Shown: one piece after another, positions 11,505 through 20,733 of the stretch
Numbering within the stretch: position 1 is the first letter of the stretch
Layout: each line of letters starts with the position of its first letter
Assembly: GCA_021186555.1 (NCBI GenBank)
Contig: JAJKFL010000237.1
Span: forward strand, 42,082,483-42,146,482
Direction of reading: 5' to 3'
DNA length: 64,000 bases
DNA from: Reticulitermes speratus
Taxonomy: Eukaryota > Arthropoda > Insecta > Blattodea > Rhinotermitidae
Notes under the pieces: generated by a model
What the model saw: the letters and a program-made list of their open reading frames with translations, nothing else
What the model was told of the DNA's origin: nothing
The model's database searches: none
Translations under genes and position numbers: made by a program

Positions 11505-11720
11505 TAACCAACTAACTAACCAACCAACTAACCAACTAACTAACCAACAAACTAACTCCATGTAGCACAGTCCTTCTTAAGAAGCTAACAGGTCGTCAGC
11601 TAGTCAAGAAATTCCCCACGTTTTATGGAACCCGAAGGTTCATTACCGCACTCACAACAGCCCGCCACCTGTCCCTATCCTGAGGAACACTCCAGAGTTG
11701 TTACGTTACCCGCGCGTTTC
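11505..11720 (-). mobile_element. LINE 3' end with (GTTA)n-like tail
   Basis: On the minus strand the conserved 3' region (reverse of AGCACAGTCCTTCTTAAGAA at about 11571) is followed by GGAGTTAGTTTGTTGGTTAG, a tetranucleotide tail at 11505-11563. The plus-strand copy near 49134-49170 ends in the same GGAGTTAGTTAGTTAG, so this looks like the genuine LINE terminus. Confidence 0.6.
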
Positions 11721-11904
11721 CTAACTTGTTTGCTTGACTGACTCCTTACTGCAGAACTTCCCTGCAGCACTGAACAGCTATTTGACTCATTACAGCAGTC
11801 CATGTCTAAACAAACCCTTCATACTCATGACAGTATTCACAAAAGCGCGCAGTTGGCGCTACACAGTGTACCCAAGGTTTTGCGTTACGAAAACTTGGCG
11901 GGAG

Positions 11905-13110
11905 TGCGAGTTGGTGGTAAGTGAGAAACTTTACGATCCGGCCGTTTTACCCCCCTGTACCGAATTGTAGGTCTCAAAGAGTCGGTCTGGAGGCAATGCC
12001 TGCTTTAACCTCAACACCGGTTGGTGGTAAGTGAGCAGCTTTACGATGCGGCCGTTTTACCCCCCTGTACCCAATTGTAGGTCTCAAAGTGTCGGTCTGG
12101 ACACAGTAATGCCTGCTTTAACCTCAACACCGGTTGGTGGTAAGTGAGCAGCTTTACGATCCGGCCGTTTTACCCCCCTGTACCCAATTGTAGGTCTCAA
12201 AGAGTCGGTCTGGACACAGTAATGCCTGCTTTAACCTCAACACTGGTTGGTGGTAAGTGAGCAGCTTTACGATGCGGCCGTATTTACCCCCCCGGTACCC
12301 AATTGTAGGTCTCAAAGAGTCGGTCTGGACACAGTAATGCCTGCTTTAACCTCAACACTGGTTGGTGGTAAGTGAGCAGCTTTACGATCCGGCCGTTTTA
12401 CCCCACCGGTACCCAATTGTAGGTCTCAAAGAGTCGGTCTGGACAGAGTAATGCCTGCTTTAACCTCAACACCGGTTGGTGGTAAGTGAGCAGCTTTACG
12501 ATCCGGCCGTTTTACCCCCCTGTACCCAATTGTAGGTCTCAAAGTGTCGGTCAGTAATGCCTGCTTTAACTCAACACTGGTTGGTGGTAAGTGAGCAGCT
12601 TTACGATCCGGCCGTTTTACCCACCGGTACCCAATTGTAGGTCTCAAAGTGTCGGTCAGTAATGCCTGCTTTAACCTCAACACCGGTTGGTGGTAAGTGA
12701 ATAGCTTTACGATCCGGCCGTTTTACCCCACCGGTACCCAATTGTAGGTCTCAAAGTGTCGGTCTGGACACAGTAATGCCTGCTTTAACCTCAACACCGG
12801 TTGGTGGTAAGTGAGCAGCTTTACGATCCGGCCATTTTACCCCACCGGTACCCAATTGTAGGCCTCAAAGTGTCGGTCTGGACACAGTAATGCCTGCTTT
12901 AACCTCAACACCGGTTGGTGGTAAGTGAGCAGCTTTACGATCCGGCCGTTTTACCCCCCCTGTACCCAATTGTAGGTCTCAAAGTGTCGGTCTGGACACG
13001 GTAATGCCTGCTTTAACCTCAACACCGGTTGGTGGTAAGTGAATAGCTTTACGATCCGGCCGTTTTACCCACCGGTACCCAATTGTAGGTCTCAAAGTGT
13101 CGGTCAGATG
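11905..13110. repeat. 113-bp tandem array resembling a SINE body, about 10-11 copies
   Basis: The unit contains GGTTGGTGGTAAGTGAGCAG, CTTTACGATCCGGCCGTTTT, ACCCCCCTGTACCCAATTG and GGTCTCAAAGAGTCGGTCTG. Spacing is 113-115 bp, with one shortened unit of 105 bp. Read on the minus strand the order is CAATTGGGTACAGGGGGGTA, AAACGGCCGGATCG, GAGGTTAAAGCAGG. This parallels the family B body (ACAATGGGTACCGGG, GGTAAAGCGGCCGGGGCG, GAAGTTAAAGAAAG). I infer the satellite arose from a SINE body. Confidence 0.85.
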
Positions 13111-13690
13111 CCTGCTGCGGCCCAGTCAACCCCTGTAGTGAAGCCAGTTCCCGGTAGTGAGGTCATAAATACTGCTATTGAGCGATTTGGTTGTAGCGCT
13201 GATGAATCTTCGAGGCATCATAACAGGCAATCCATCATATTGTCGGGAATAAATCTAGTGCAGTGAGGTTAATTACATCAGTGTTACCAACATGTGTGCA
13301 GCAAAATGGGGCAGAACAATTAAAGGGCTACAATTTAATGGATCTGTAATCTGGTCGCATTAAACACATTTAAACTGAGCCACATGAACCAACTGAAGCA
13401 TCAGGGGGCCTTTGTTAGCAAGTTTAACCCAATTTTTCCTAATTAATCGAACATAGTGATCTCAATGTATGTCCTGATGTACCCAGACAGACAGACGGAC
13501 AATGCCGGGGTAGCTTTTACAGTTGTGAGGATTTAATTAGCGAATTTGCACATCGATGGTACAATTAATTTATTGGCTTTATAGGGGAGGCGATAGGGTA
13601 TGATTTCTTGCAAGGCCAGGGGTATTTTCCCCTGCCACAGCATTTCGATCGCCTGTTGGTCCCAAACTACTTACTGTCCAACGGCTATTG
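13111..13690. other. Spacer without recognisable gene
   Basis: About 580 bp of unique-looking sequence with no supportable frame or known motif. Confidence 0.45.
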
Positions 13691-13695
13691 GAGCT

Positions 13696-13955
13696 TTGTG
13701 CGGTCTAAGGCGTGGGTCTACGGCCGCTCGCTTACTGGGATTGTGGGTTCGAATCCCGCCTAGGGCATGGATGTCTGTCTCTTGTGAGTGTTGTGTGTTG
13801 TCAGGTAGAGGTCTCTGCGACGGGCTGATCACTCGTACGGAGGAGTCCTACCGAGTGTGGTGTGTCTAAAAAGTGTGTGATCGTGAAGCCTCGAAAAACG
13901 AGGCGGCCTACGCCCCCAAGGGGCTGTCGAGCCATTGGAAAAAAAATTGGGGCTC
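13696..13955 (+). mobile_element. tRNA-derived SINE (family D)
   Basis: It starts within the head (GTGCGGTCTAAGGCGTGGGT), contains the B box GGGTTCGAATCCC, and then the full body GGGCATGGATGTCTGTCTC, GTCAGGTAGAGGTCTCTGCG, GGGCTGATCACTCGT. It ends in A-rich sequence near 13953. It is 5'-shortened by about 20 bp relative to the copy at 18683 and gives the natural single-copy context of the 77-bp array unit. Confidence 0.85.
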
Positions 13956-14040
13956 TGTCCCGGGAGGGTAAAGTGGACGGGGCGTGAAGCTGACTAAGCA
14001 ACCTCCATGTGGTGCTGAGTTGAAGAATATTTGGCGTTTT
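13956..14040 (+). mobile_element. Partial SINE body (family E-like)
   Basis: GGGAGGGTAAAGTGGACGGG, GCGTGAAGCTGACTAAG and GAGTTGAAGAATATTTGG follow the family E body order. It lies directly after the family D SINE, which may have inserted into it. Confidence 0.45.
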
Positions 14041-14059
14041 AATCCACTGTTCCCTAACT

Positions 14060-14350
14060 ATTCATGGCTTAGGATTTAATTAAACACAGGTAGAGCTTTA
14101 CCTGTTGTTCTGTATGGATATGAAAATTAAATTCTTACACACACAGTGGGAGATAATGTTAGGTCGAAGATATCACAGAACAAATGCAAAGTGGAGTAGT
14201 AAGGAAGGGAGTAGCAGGAGGCTGCAGATAATTGTATGACGAAGAGAATTGCAACTTGCGGTGCTCACCGGATGCTATGAAGCTGATAAGAGACAGTCGT
14301 AACGAGATGGACAGGTGCGTACAAAATGTAGCAAAACCAGAAGTGTGTAG
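14060..14350 (+). pseudogene. Decayed LINE reverse-transcriptase C-terminal region
   Basis: Translation in shifting frames gives LPVVLYGYEN (14097 on), then pieces resembling KEGVAGG and LRCSPDAMKLIRDSRNEMD. These track the order seen in other LINE C-termini here (LYGCETW, then a segment like the DLYCSLNIIGVI of the copy at 48705). Frameshifts and stops make it non-functional. The match is by eye and partial. Confidence 0.45.
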
Positions 14351-15165
14351 ACCACGTCTATGTGGACGTACGGTAACAAGTTAACCCAAAATTCACGCGA
14401 TATTGAGATGTGACGTGAAAGCACGATCCTCAGACAGGGACCCACATGAAAATTTATTTGGATTGAACCGGCTTATTTAGTGACGTGAGTTATATATACT
14501 GATCTTACGTACAGATTTATTGTTAGTTCCGGCTTTGTGACGTACGCACTGAATCTTAAGCTGCGTCCGCATTTGTAAATATGTTTGTTGTGCGTCGAAT
14601 GTGAAAATTCAACGCACAAATTTTCGCCGTAAGGTAAATGTCCTTGCTAAATAAAAATTTATTTCGTGCGCTGTGCGTCTGTTATCAACACGTGCGTGTG
14701 GCAACACAAACTTTTTATCAGACGCACCTCACAGTCACACACACGTCCACACTATTAATATATTTCGGCGCAAATCTCTTTGATACATTAAAAAAAAAAA
14801 CCGATAATGAATGGATCGTATGCGTTGAATGTCACGAACATTTTTGTGCGCGTTCGTATGCGTCACGCACGTCCGCACTGAGATAAATGTTTTAACGCAC
14901 ACACAAATTTGTGTCAAATACAACACACAACAAAAAAATTTATCAATGTGTACGCGGTTTTATTCATAAAATGTATGGAATACATCTTCAAAGGTTTGAT
15001 GTGTGTTTGACGTAGATCAGCTTTCATTTGATAATATTTGTAAAGAAGAGAGACAGTCTTTTGTTTGTGACAGCTCTCTTGTATGTTTTGCTATGCTGCT
15101 GTCAGTTGTTAGACTCTAAGAAATTCGCGTGAACACATATTTGTGTTTGGACAGTTTCAATAATT
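14351..15165. other. Spacer, possibly an old DNA-transposon remnant
   Basis: No gene is seen. The stretch 14560-14930 is rich in ACGCAC/GTGCGT motifs, with TGCGTCCGCA near 14563 and CACGTCCGCACTGAG near 14868. It could be an old hAT-like MITE, but I could not define matching inverted ends. Confidence 0.3.
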
Positions 15166-15448
15166 AGGTAAGGGTAAAGGTCACCCTAGAACAGGCCATG
15201 AAGGCCCAGAGGGGGAGTAGAGGTATAGCTCTACTCTTTCCTTAACCTCGGCACTAGATGGGGGTGGGTGGTCAACGCCACGCCCCGGCCGCTTTACCCC
15301 CGGGAATGACCCGGTACCCATTGTATAGGAGGCTGTGTAGGCCCCAGGGCCGGTCTGGACGGGTGCGGAAAATTTCACCCCACCGGGATTCGATCCCGGA
15401 CCGTCCAGCCCGTAGCGAGTCGATATACCGACTGAGCTATCGCGGCCC
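15166..15448 (-). mobile_element. tRNA-derived SINE (family B), full length, with target duplication
   Basis: Reverse complement of the family B element. Its head CGCGATAGCTCAGTCGGTAT lies at the right, and its TTTACC tail lies at the left near 15166-15185. Flanks in sense orientation read ATTTATTGAA before the head and AATTATTGAA after the tail, a target-site duplication of about 10 bp with one mismatch. The frame at 15181-15453 minus is simply this element read through. Confidence 0.9.
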
Positions 15449-15758
15449 TTCAATAAATAGGCTTTTTGTAATTAGGTATTTGTGTGAGGAAATATTTTGA
15501 CATTAGACATGTTAATTGCACGTAAAGTTTTGGACGAGGCGGTTTAAGTAAACGGGCTTCTTGGGCTTATTTTTATGAAGAAGTTTAAAATTATGACTAA
15601 AATGTGAGGTCAGGCAGTTGCGGAATTTGGCGCTTTGAGATTAGCCTGTTTTAGTGAACGGTCGTGGAGGCATGCATCCAAGTATTAGCCCAGCTTTAGT
15701 TATCGTTCAGACAGTCCAGTAACTCTCGCTGCAGTCAGGCCACAAGCACTGTTTTATA
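15449..15758. other. Spacer without recognisable gene
   Basis: About 310 bp without a recognisable feature. Confidence 0.4.
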
Positions 15759-15840
15759 TACAGGGCATACACAAAAGAATGGTGCGGTTTTAATAGTGAA
15801 CACTATTAAAACCGCACCATTCTTTTGTGTATGCCCTGTA
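15759..15840. mobile_element. Perfect 40-bp hairpin (minimal fold-back element)
   Basis: Arms 15759-15798 and 15801-15840 are perfect inverted complements separated by only AA. The outer ends are TACAGGGCATAC and GTATGCCCTGTA, close to the TACAGGGTG ends of the mariner-like element 0.85 kb downstream. It may be a minimal MITE or a palindromic rearrangement of one transposon end. Confidence 0.75.
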
Positions 15841-16362
15841 CATTCACTAAACCAATATTCAACTCTATCTGCTCATTTGTCACACTACTAGGAGCCTGTT
15901 GCAATTTTTATGTTCAATACAGTACACAGTTATGTGAGTGTCAAGCAGCAGCGAGTGTACTGGTCAGTTATTTAATTTATGGTTCGTTACGACATTAACC
16001 GGTACAATGATTTCGTGAATGATAAATTGGAAGGGATTTGGAAGGAAGAGGCCTATACTGACAGAGGTACTATTCAGGCAGTCACATAGATGAAATGAGG
16101 AAACTACGGATCTCTGAGGATAGCCGAACGCCGATCGATATTCGAACCCGACACCTCTCATACAAGCCAGTAGTGTTGTGCTTGTGCCAACTTACTGTGT
16201 AAGTTACTTCTAGAGGTGGAGTGAAGCTGAGACCTTGTGGAATGATAATTGGTAGGGGGGAAACCTGCCCCGGTACGATTTCGTCCTCCACAAATCCCAC
16301 ACAGTCTTTCCTGCCAAATGTATAGTACTTTTAGTCTGAACATAATTGGTTATTTACTGCAC
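15841..16362 (-). other. Spacer with a possible old SINE head
   Basis: On the minus strand GGTGTCGGGTTCGAATATCG (about 16133-16157) resembles a pol III B box, with CTGGCTTGTATGAGAGG just before it. No A box or body could be matched to the families in this window, so this is a weak call. No gene is seen. Confidence 0.25.
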
Positions 16363-16363
16363 A

Positions 16364-16412
16364 AAATAGCTACGTGTTTCGGCTATAGAGTATAGCTATC
16401 ATCAAGCTGTTT
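16364..16412 (-). ncRNA. Hammerhead-ribozyme-like fold (locus 1)
   Basis: Read on the minus strand: TTGATGA, a 6-bp stem (GCTATA / TATAGC) with loop CTC, then CGAAAC, then ACGTAGC. The flanks AGC and GCT can pair as a short stem I. The order resembles the hammerhead core CUGANGA - stem II - GAAA, but C3 is U and one extra T sits between the core and stem II. I call it hammerhead-like only. Confidence 0.3.
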
Positions 16413-16467
16413 ACAAGAATAAAATGGAAATATTCGCAGTTTCGTGATTTGAGATCTTAAAACCTTA

Positions 16468-16470
<3 letters not shown>

Positions 16471-16515
<45 letters not shown>
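16471..16515. repeat. (TA)n microsatellite
   Basis: An uninterrupted AT dinucleotide run of about 40 bases, then ATACATACAC. Confidence 0.95.
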
Positions 16516-16682
16516 CACTACATAACATACATAAAGTAGGTAGGTGGCCTTGGGAATAAACGTTTTAGTAAGTATGTAAAATTAAGTTTGAAAAGACTGA
16601 AACAATATTAATACATTAATATTGGTTTATAAATATTAACGTTACCGATAAAATGTAGGCACCTCTAGTGGGGATCTTCCTT

Positions 16683-17227
16683 TATACAGGGTGTTTCATA
16701 AATCCCTCCGGGATTTCGGAGGTCTGTAGCTCAGGAGTCAAATCACACACAAGGGATGAGATCATGTCAGTGAAAAGAGTACATATCCAAGTTTTGAACC
16801 TACCTTACAAATGTTCAATATGTCCCCCTTTGGTGACTCGACAGACGTCAATCCTGTAATCTAGCTCCGGCCTACCTGTTCGTTTTGCGACACACAAACA
16901 GCCAGTTTCCTCGCATTTTCTATACCAGTCTCTTACTGTTTTGTCCGTTGGTGGTTCTGTACGATACTTGGTTAGAAAACCACGTTGCACTGTTACAATT
17001 GACTGGGTTTTAGCGAATTGCAGGACACAAAAAGCTTTCTGTTCACCTGAAAACGCCATGTTTGCACACCACTGCCTCCTAGCGGAGAAACGGGTAACTA
17101 CGCCATCGCATCTACCACCTTTTACATTTCCTCTATCCGTTGGAATGCTTTTATCTCTTATATGTGGGTTTGCTACTGCACGGCCAAGCCTCTAAATCCC
17201 GGATGGACTTATGAAACACGCTGTATA
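16683..17227 (-). mobile_element. Internally deleted mariner-like (IS630-Tc1-mariner) transposon
   Basis: The left end TATACAGGGTGTTTCATAAA and the right end (reverse complement) TATACAGCGTGTTTCATAAG continue as inverted repeats for about 34 bp with three or four mismatches, both reaching CCGGGATTT and bounded by TA. At 545 bp the element is far shorter than a typical autonomous element of this group (well over 1 kb). It holds one open frame on the minus strand (16805-17059). The intact ends suggest it could still be recognised by a transposase supplied elsewhere. Confidence 0.85.
16805..17059 (-). pseudogene. Mariner-like transposase fragment: N-terminal HTH fused to the C-terminal tail
   Basis: The 84-residue frame starts at an ATG (17057-17059) with MAFSGEQKAFCVLQFAKTQS. 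It contains the helix-turn-helix region (VQRGFLTKYRTEPPTDKTVRDW) and a GRP motif near residue 63, as in the insect transposase N-terminal domain catalogued as DUF4817. It then jumps directly to RIDVCRVTKGGHIEHL, which I recognise from memory as the usual C-terminal end of the same transposases. The whole DDE catalytic domain is therefore missing, yet the join keeps the frame and a stop. The product would be a DNA-binding domain without catalysis. Such a fragment could be inert or could bind the terminal repeats and compete with transposase; the latter is inference. Confidence 0.75.
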
Positions 17228-17690
17228 ATTTATTTATTTGTTTACAGTGGTCTCGTGTTATAACGCAAAATTTATTGTCTAAGTTGGTGTTTTAATTCGG
17301 CTGTTCTGTTTATATATTGGAACCTGAAATGATATTGGAATTTTTTCGTACCACTGAGCACACCGGCAGCTGTAACGTATCGGCCTTTATCCTCAGTCTC
17401 TCAGTTTCCGCTATCCTTACATTCACTTTCTTCTGCCTAATCCTTTGTACTTCGCTATACAGGGCTGATGTTAAAAATAAACCGGTCGACCCAGCACAAT
17501 CCAACTTAATACCCTTGGTGTGCGTGAGTGATTTAGTGAGTCACGCCCTAGTTGGAACGACATCTATTGTTAGAGGATTTTGTGTTTTCTGTGAGGTACG
17601 AGCTATAACACCTAGTTTGGCGTGGCAAACATTTTTGCCAGATTTGGGAATTTTGAGGTTTTCGCAGTCCTTATTTTCAAGTGTTGGTGG
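17228..17690. other. Spacer before the 16-bp array
   Basis: About 460 bp. A plus-strand frame beginning at 17317 runs through it into the array. Its unique part (LSVSAILTFTFFCLILCTSL) is hydrophobic but matches nothing I recognise. I do not call it a gene because the remainder is a minisatellite. Confidence 0.4.
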
Positions 17691-17696
17691 GCCTTA

Positions 17697-18530
17697 CAAT
17701 TGCAGGACCTACCAATTGCAGGACCTACCAATTGCAGGACCTACCAATTGCAGGACCTACCAATTGCAGGACCTACCAATTGCAGCACCTACCAATTGCA
17801 GGACCTACCAATTGCAGCACCTACCAATTGCAGGACCTTACAATTGCAGGACCTACCAATTGCAGCACCTACCAATTGCAGGACCTTACAATTGCAGGAC
17901 CTACCAATTGCAGCACCTACCAATTGCAGGACCTACCAATTGCAGGACCTACCAATTGCAGCACCTACCAATTGCAGGACCTACCAATTGCAGCACCTAC
18001 CAATTGCAGGACCTACCAATTGCAGGACCTACCAATTGCAGGACCTACCAATTGCAGGACCTACCAATTGCAGGACCTACCAATTGCAGCACCTACCAAT
18101 TGCAGGACCTACCAATTGCAGGACCTACCAATTGCAGCACCTACCAATTGCAGGACCTACCAATTGCAGCACCTACCAATTGCAGGACCTACCAATTGCA
18201 GGACCTACCAATTGCAGGACCTACCAATTGCAGGACCTACCAATTGCAGGACCTACCAATTGCAGGACCTACCAATTGCAGGACCTACCAATTGCAGGAC
18301 CTACCAATTCAGGACCTACCAATTGCAGGACCTACCAATTGCAGGACCTACCAATTGCAGGACCTACCAATTGCAGGACCTACCAATTGCAGGACCTACC
18401 AATTGCAGGACCTACCAATTGCAGGACCTACCAATTGCAGGACCTACCAATTTCAGGACCTACCAATTGCAGGACCTACCAATTGCAGGACCTACCAATT
18501 GCAGGACCTACCAATTGCAGGACCTACCAA
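17697..18530. repeat. 16-bp tandem array, about 52 copies
   Basis: The unit is CAATTGCAGGACCTAC. Variants are GCAGCACC, CCTTACAATT, a one-base-shorter CAATTCAGG copy near 18306 and a TTTCAGG copy near 18450. Since 16 is one more than a multiple of three, all three plus-strand frames read the same 16-residue peptide cycle (LPIAGPTNCRTYQLQD), which explains three overlapping frames of 306-431 codons. Confidence 0.97.
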
Positions 18531-18601
18531 CCAGTCCTCTAAGTTCAAGGCGCTGCATTCGTTTGCGCACCGTAACATCCAGAAGACCAGATTCCTTGTA
18601 A

Positions 18602-18682
18602 CCGGGTTTTAGTATAGTATAATACAGTATAGTATAATACAGTATAGTATAATACAGTATATAACAGTATGTATGTATTCGG
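18602..18682. repeat. AGTAT/AATAC microsatellite
   Basis: A degenerate run of AGTATAGTATAATAC. A similar AGTATAGTATAGTAT run continues at 18944-18960 beyond the SINE, indicating that the SINE inserted into the microsatellite. Confidence 0.8.
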
Positions 18683-18941
18683 ATCCCAGTGGCCGCGCGG
18701 TCTAAGGCGTCGGTCTACGGCCACTCGCTTGCTGGGATTGTGGGTTCGAATCCCGCCTAGGACATGGATTCTGTCTCTTGTGAGTGTTGTGTGTTGTCAG
18801 GTAGAGGTCTCTGCGACGGGCTGATCACTCGTCCAGAGGAGTCCTACCGAGTGTGTTGTGTCTAAAAAGTGTGATTGTGAAGCCTCGGAAAAATGAGGCG
18901 GCATAGGCCCCAAGGGGCTGTAGAGCCATTAGAAAAAAGAA
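18683..18941 (+). mobile_element. tRNA-derived SINE (family D), most complete copy
   Basis: The head GATCCCAGTGGCCGCGCGGT and CTAAGGCGTCGGTCTACGG leads to the B box GGGTTCGAATCCC. The body is CATGGATTCTGTCTCTTGTG through GTCAGGTAGAGGTCTCTGCG to CCCCAAGGGGCTGTAGAGCC. It ends in a short A-rich tail. This copy contains, once, the same head that is amplified about 20 times at 5947-7493. Confidence 0.88.
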
Positions 18942-19015
18942 ATAGTATAGTATAGTATAGTCTGGTTACGTACTCACTCACTCTTACGCCCAAATTTTTG
19001 CCTTTCTATGAACTC

Positions 19016-19330
19016 GTTAACCCTTTAAAGACGAATCGTAAACTGTTTAATTTAAAGACCCAGTTCGTACGCGCAGTAAACATTAACCCTTTAAAGACGA
19101 ATCGTAAACTGTTTCATTTAAAGACCCAGTTCGTACCGCGCAGTAAACACTTTTCATCTCGGTTAGAAAACAAATCAATTTATGTTGTATAATGAAAACG
19201 TCGCTGTTTGCTGTAATATAAATACAAAACACATAAATACAGTGTGGGCAGAATGTAGAATTTGTGAATGTTAAAACTGTTGATGTATCAAGTAGCCGTT
19301 AGGCTTTAAAATGTTAATGTCGTGTTGAAC
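19016..19330 (+). mobile_element. Diverged copy of the 114-bp-repeat element, TTAA-bounded
   Basis: Two tandem copies of TTAACCCTTTAAAGACGAAT (19018 and about 19084) lead into CGCGCAGTAAACA, a diverged single copy of the 114-bp unit, then GTGTGGGCAGAATGTAGAAT and an end near GGCTTTAAAATGTTAA. The order matches the flanks of the arrays at 36-47 kb. Ends resembling TTAACCCTTTAAA and its inverse suggest a non-autonomous DNA element with TTAA targets. That class assignment is tentative. Confidence 0.5.
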
Positions 19331-19885
19331 TTCACCAAATGTCTACCAATTGTGTATCTGCTGTGTGAGATCTGAGCTTGTGGTGGCAGTGAGTGTCACG
19401 ATTACGGTCTTCTAAGTCCTGAATCTGTAGGAGTGGGTAAGGAGTGTGTAGTCAGGAATCGAGCTGTGTAAGTAGCAAGTAATAAGTGGTAGAACGGAAA
19501 AATCAGTGATCTTACGAGCTATAAATGACAACGGGAAGAGCAAGTACCTCTACAGATATTGGTGAGTAGGAATTCGAACTGAAAGTGCCCTAACGAATAT
19601 TACATATCTTAAAACAAATCAATTTTGAGGTTAGGAAGAGCTAACAAAACAACTGAAGAGCGCTTCCAGAGTAGCCAACCCAAGTCGGAACACCACACGT
19701 CGGAAGTGACGAAACGGAAGGCCCCCAGTGAACTCAAGTGGAAACCCCCAGAACTACCGTAAGGGACTGTATCCTCTCTGTGCGTGGCGACACCGTGGGG
19801 GAGAGACTAGGACGCTGAGGAGAGAGAACGGAGTAGTACGGACCAGCAAGAGGCAAATTGAGGAGCAGAGATCGAAACTGTCAAC

Positions 19886-20677
19886 ATGAAGCCGTCACCA
19901 AGTAACATACCAAAGCGCGCTATCAGAACAAAGGACAAAAAAGTCGACAATGCAATTGGATCACCGAAACCAACAGAGACAACTGAGGCAACTAAAGACA
20001 AAGACTCGGACATTAAGTCATTGCTATCCGAGATTCTACTGGAGGTAAAGAACCTCAAAAAACAGAGTGAGGAATTTAGAACAGAAACGAAGAAGGAAAT
20101 TCTGGACCTCAAAAATGAAATAAAGGCACGAGACGAAAATTGGGAGACGAAATACAACTCTCTAGATTCAAAAATAAGCAACGTCGAAAATAGGACGGAT
20201 GAGAGCATTAGGCATCTAGTGGATAAAATCAAGTACTTGGAAGTAGCGGACGAGCGTCGAGCCAAAAGAGAAAAGAAAAACAACGTGATCATTAAGAGCA
20301 ATGGAATGGGCACAGACAACCAGGAGTCGTTGAATATGAAGGTCAAAGACGTATTGAGTAAGATTGAGGCAAACACGGCCTTCAGAAAAGCAACCTTTAT
20401 CGGAAAGGATAAAAACAACAGAGATATCGTAAGAGTTGAACTTAATACATTCGAAGAGAAAATAAATGTAATGAAGAATAAAAGTAAACTGCAAGGCCAA
20501 GAGTGCTTCATAGATGACGACATGACGCTAAATGAGAGAGAGATACAAGCAGAACTTAGGAAACTAGCAAGAGAAGAAAAAGAAAAAGGCAACTCTGTAA
20601 AGGTGGGCTACCAGAAACTCCAAATAAATGGCAACTGGGTAAACTGGAAGGATCTAGCAACAGCAAAAGCACCTTAA
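19886..20677 (+). CDS. LINE ORF1 protein (coiled coil plus RRM-like domain)
   Basis: 263 codons from ATG. Residues 1-40 are basic and low in structure. About 45-125 is a charged, heptad-rich coiled coil (LLSEILLEVKNLKKQSEEF onward). From about 130 an RRM-like region begins with KKNNVIIKSNGMG, and the C-terminal part has ERE-rich helices and VKVGYQKLQINGNWVNW. This layout is that of nucleic-acid chaperone ORF1 proteins that trimerise and coat LINE RNA. No zinc knuckles are seen. It lies upstream of ORF2, whose frame is -1 (or +2) relative to it and is already open across the ORF1 stop. Confidence 0.8.
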   Translation: MKPSPSNIPKRAIRTKDKKVDNAIGSPKPTETTEATKDKDSDIKSLLSEILLEVKNLKKQSEEFRTETKKEILDLKNEIKARDENWETKYNSLDSKISNVENRTDESIRHLVDKIKYLEVADERRAKREKKNNVIIKSNGMGTDNQESLNMKVKDVLSKIEANTAFRKATFIGKDKNNRDIVRVELNTFEEKINVMKNKSKLQGQECFIDDDMTLNEREIQAELRKLAREEKEKGNSVKVGYQKLQINGNWVNWKDLATAKAP

Positions 20678-20733
20678 AGGACTCTACCGATGTACACCAA
20701 AAACACAAGAACCAGAAGAGAAGTACACAGGAA

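Noticed and set aside
14560..14930. hAT-like MITE
   Set aside because: GTCCGCA-type motifs recur, but I could not find matching inverted ends or an 8-bp duplication.
16941..17195. 84-codon plus-strand frame inside the mariner-like element
   Set aside because: It is antisense to the recognisable transposase fragment and has no features of its own.
17317..18612. 431-codon frame with a hydrophobic N-terminal part
   Set aside because: Most of it is the 16-bp minisatellite, which is open in all three frames. The unique part has no recognised domain and no splice or promoter evidence.
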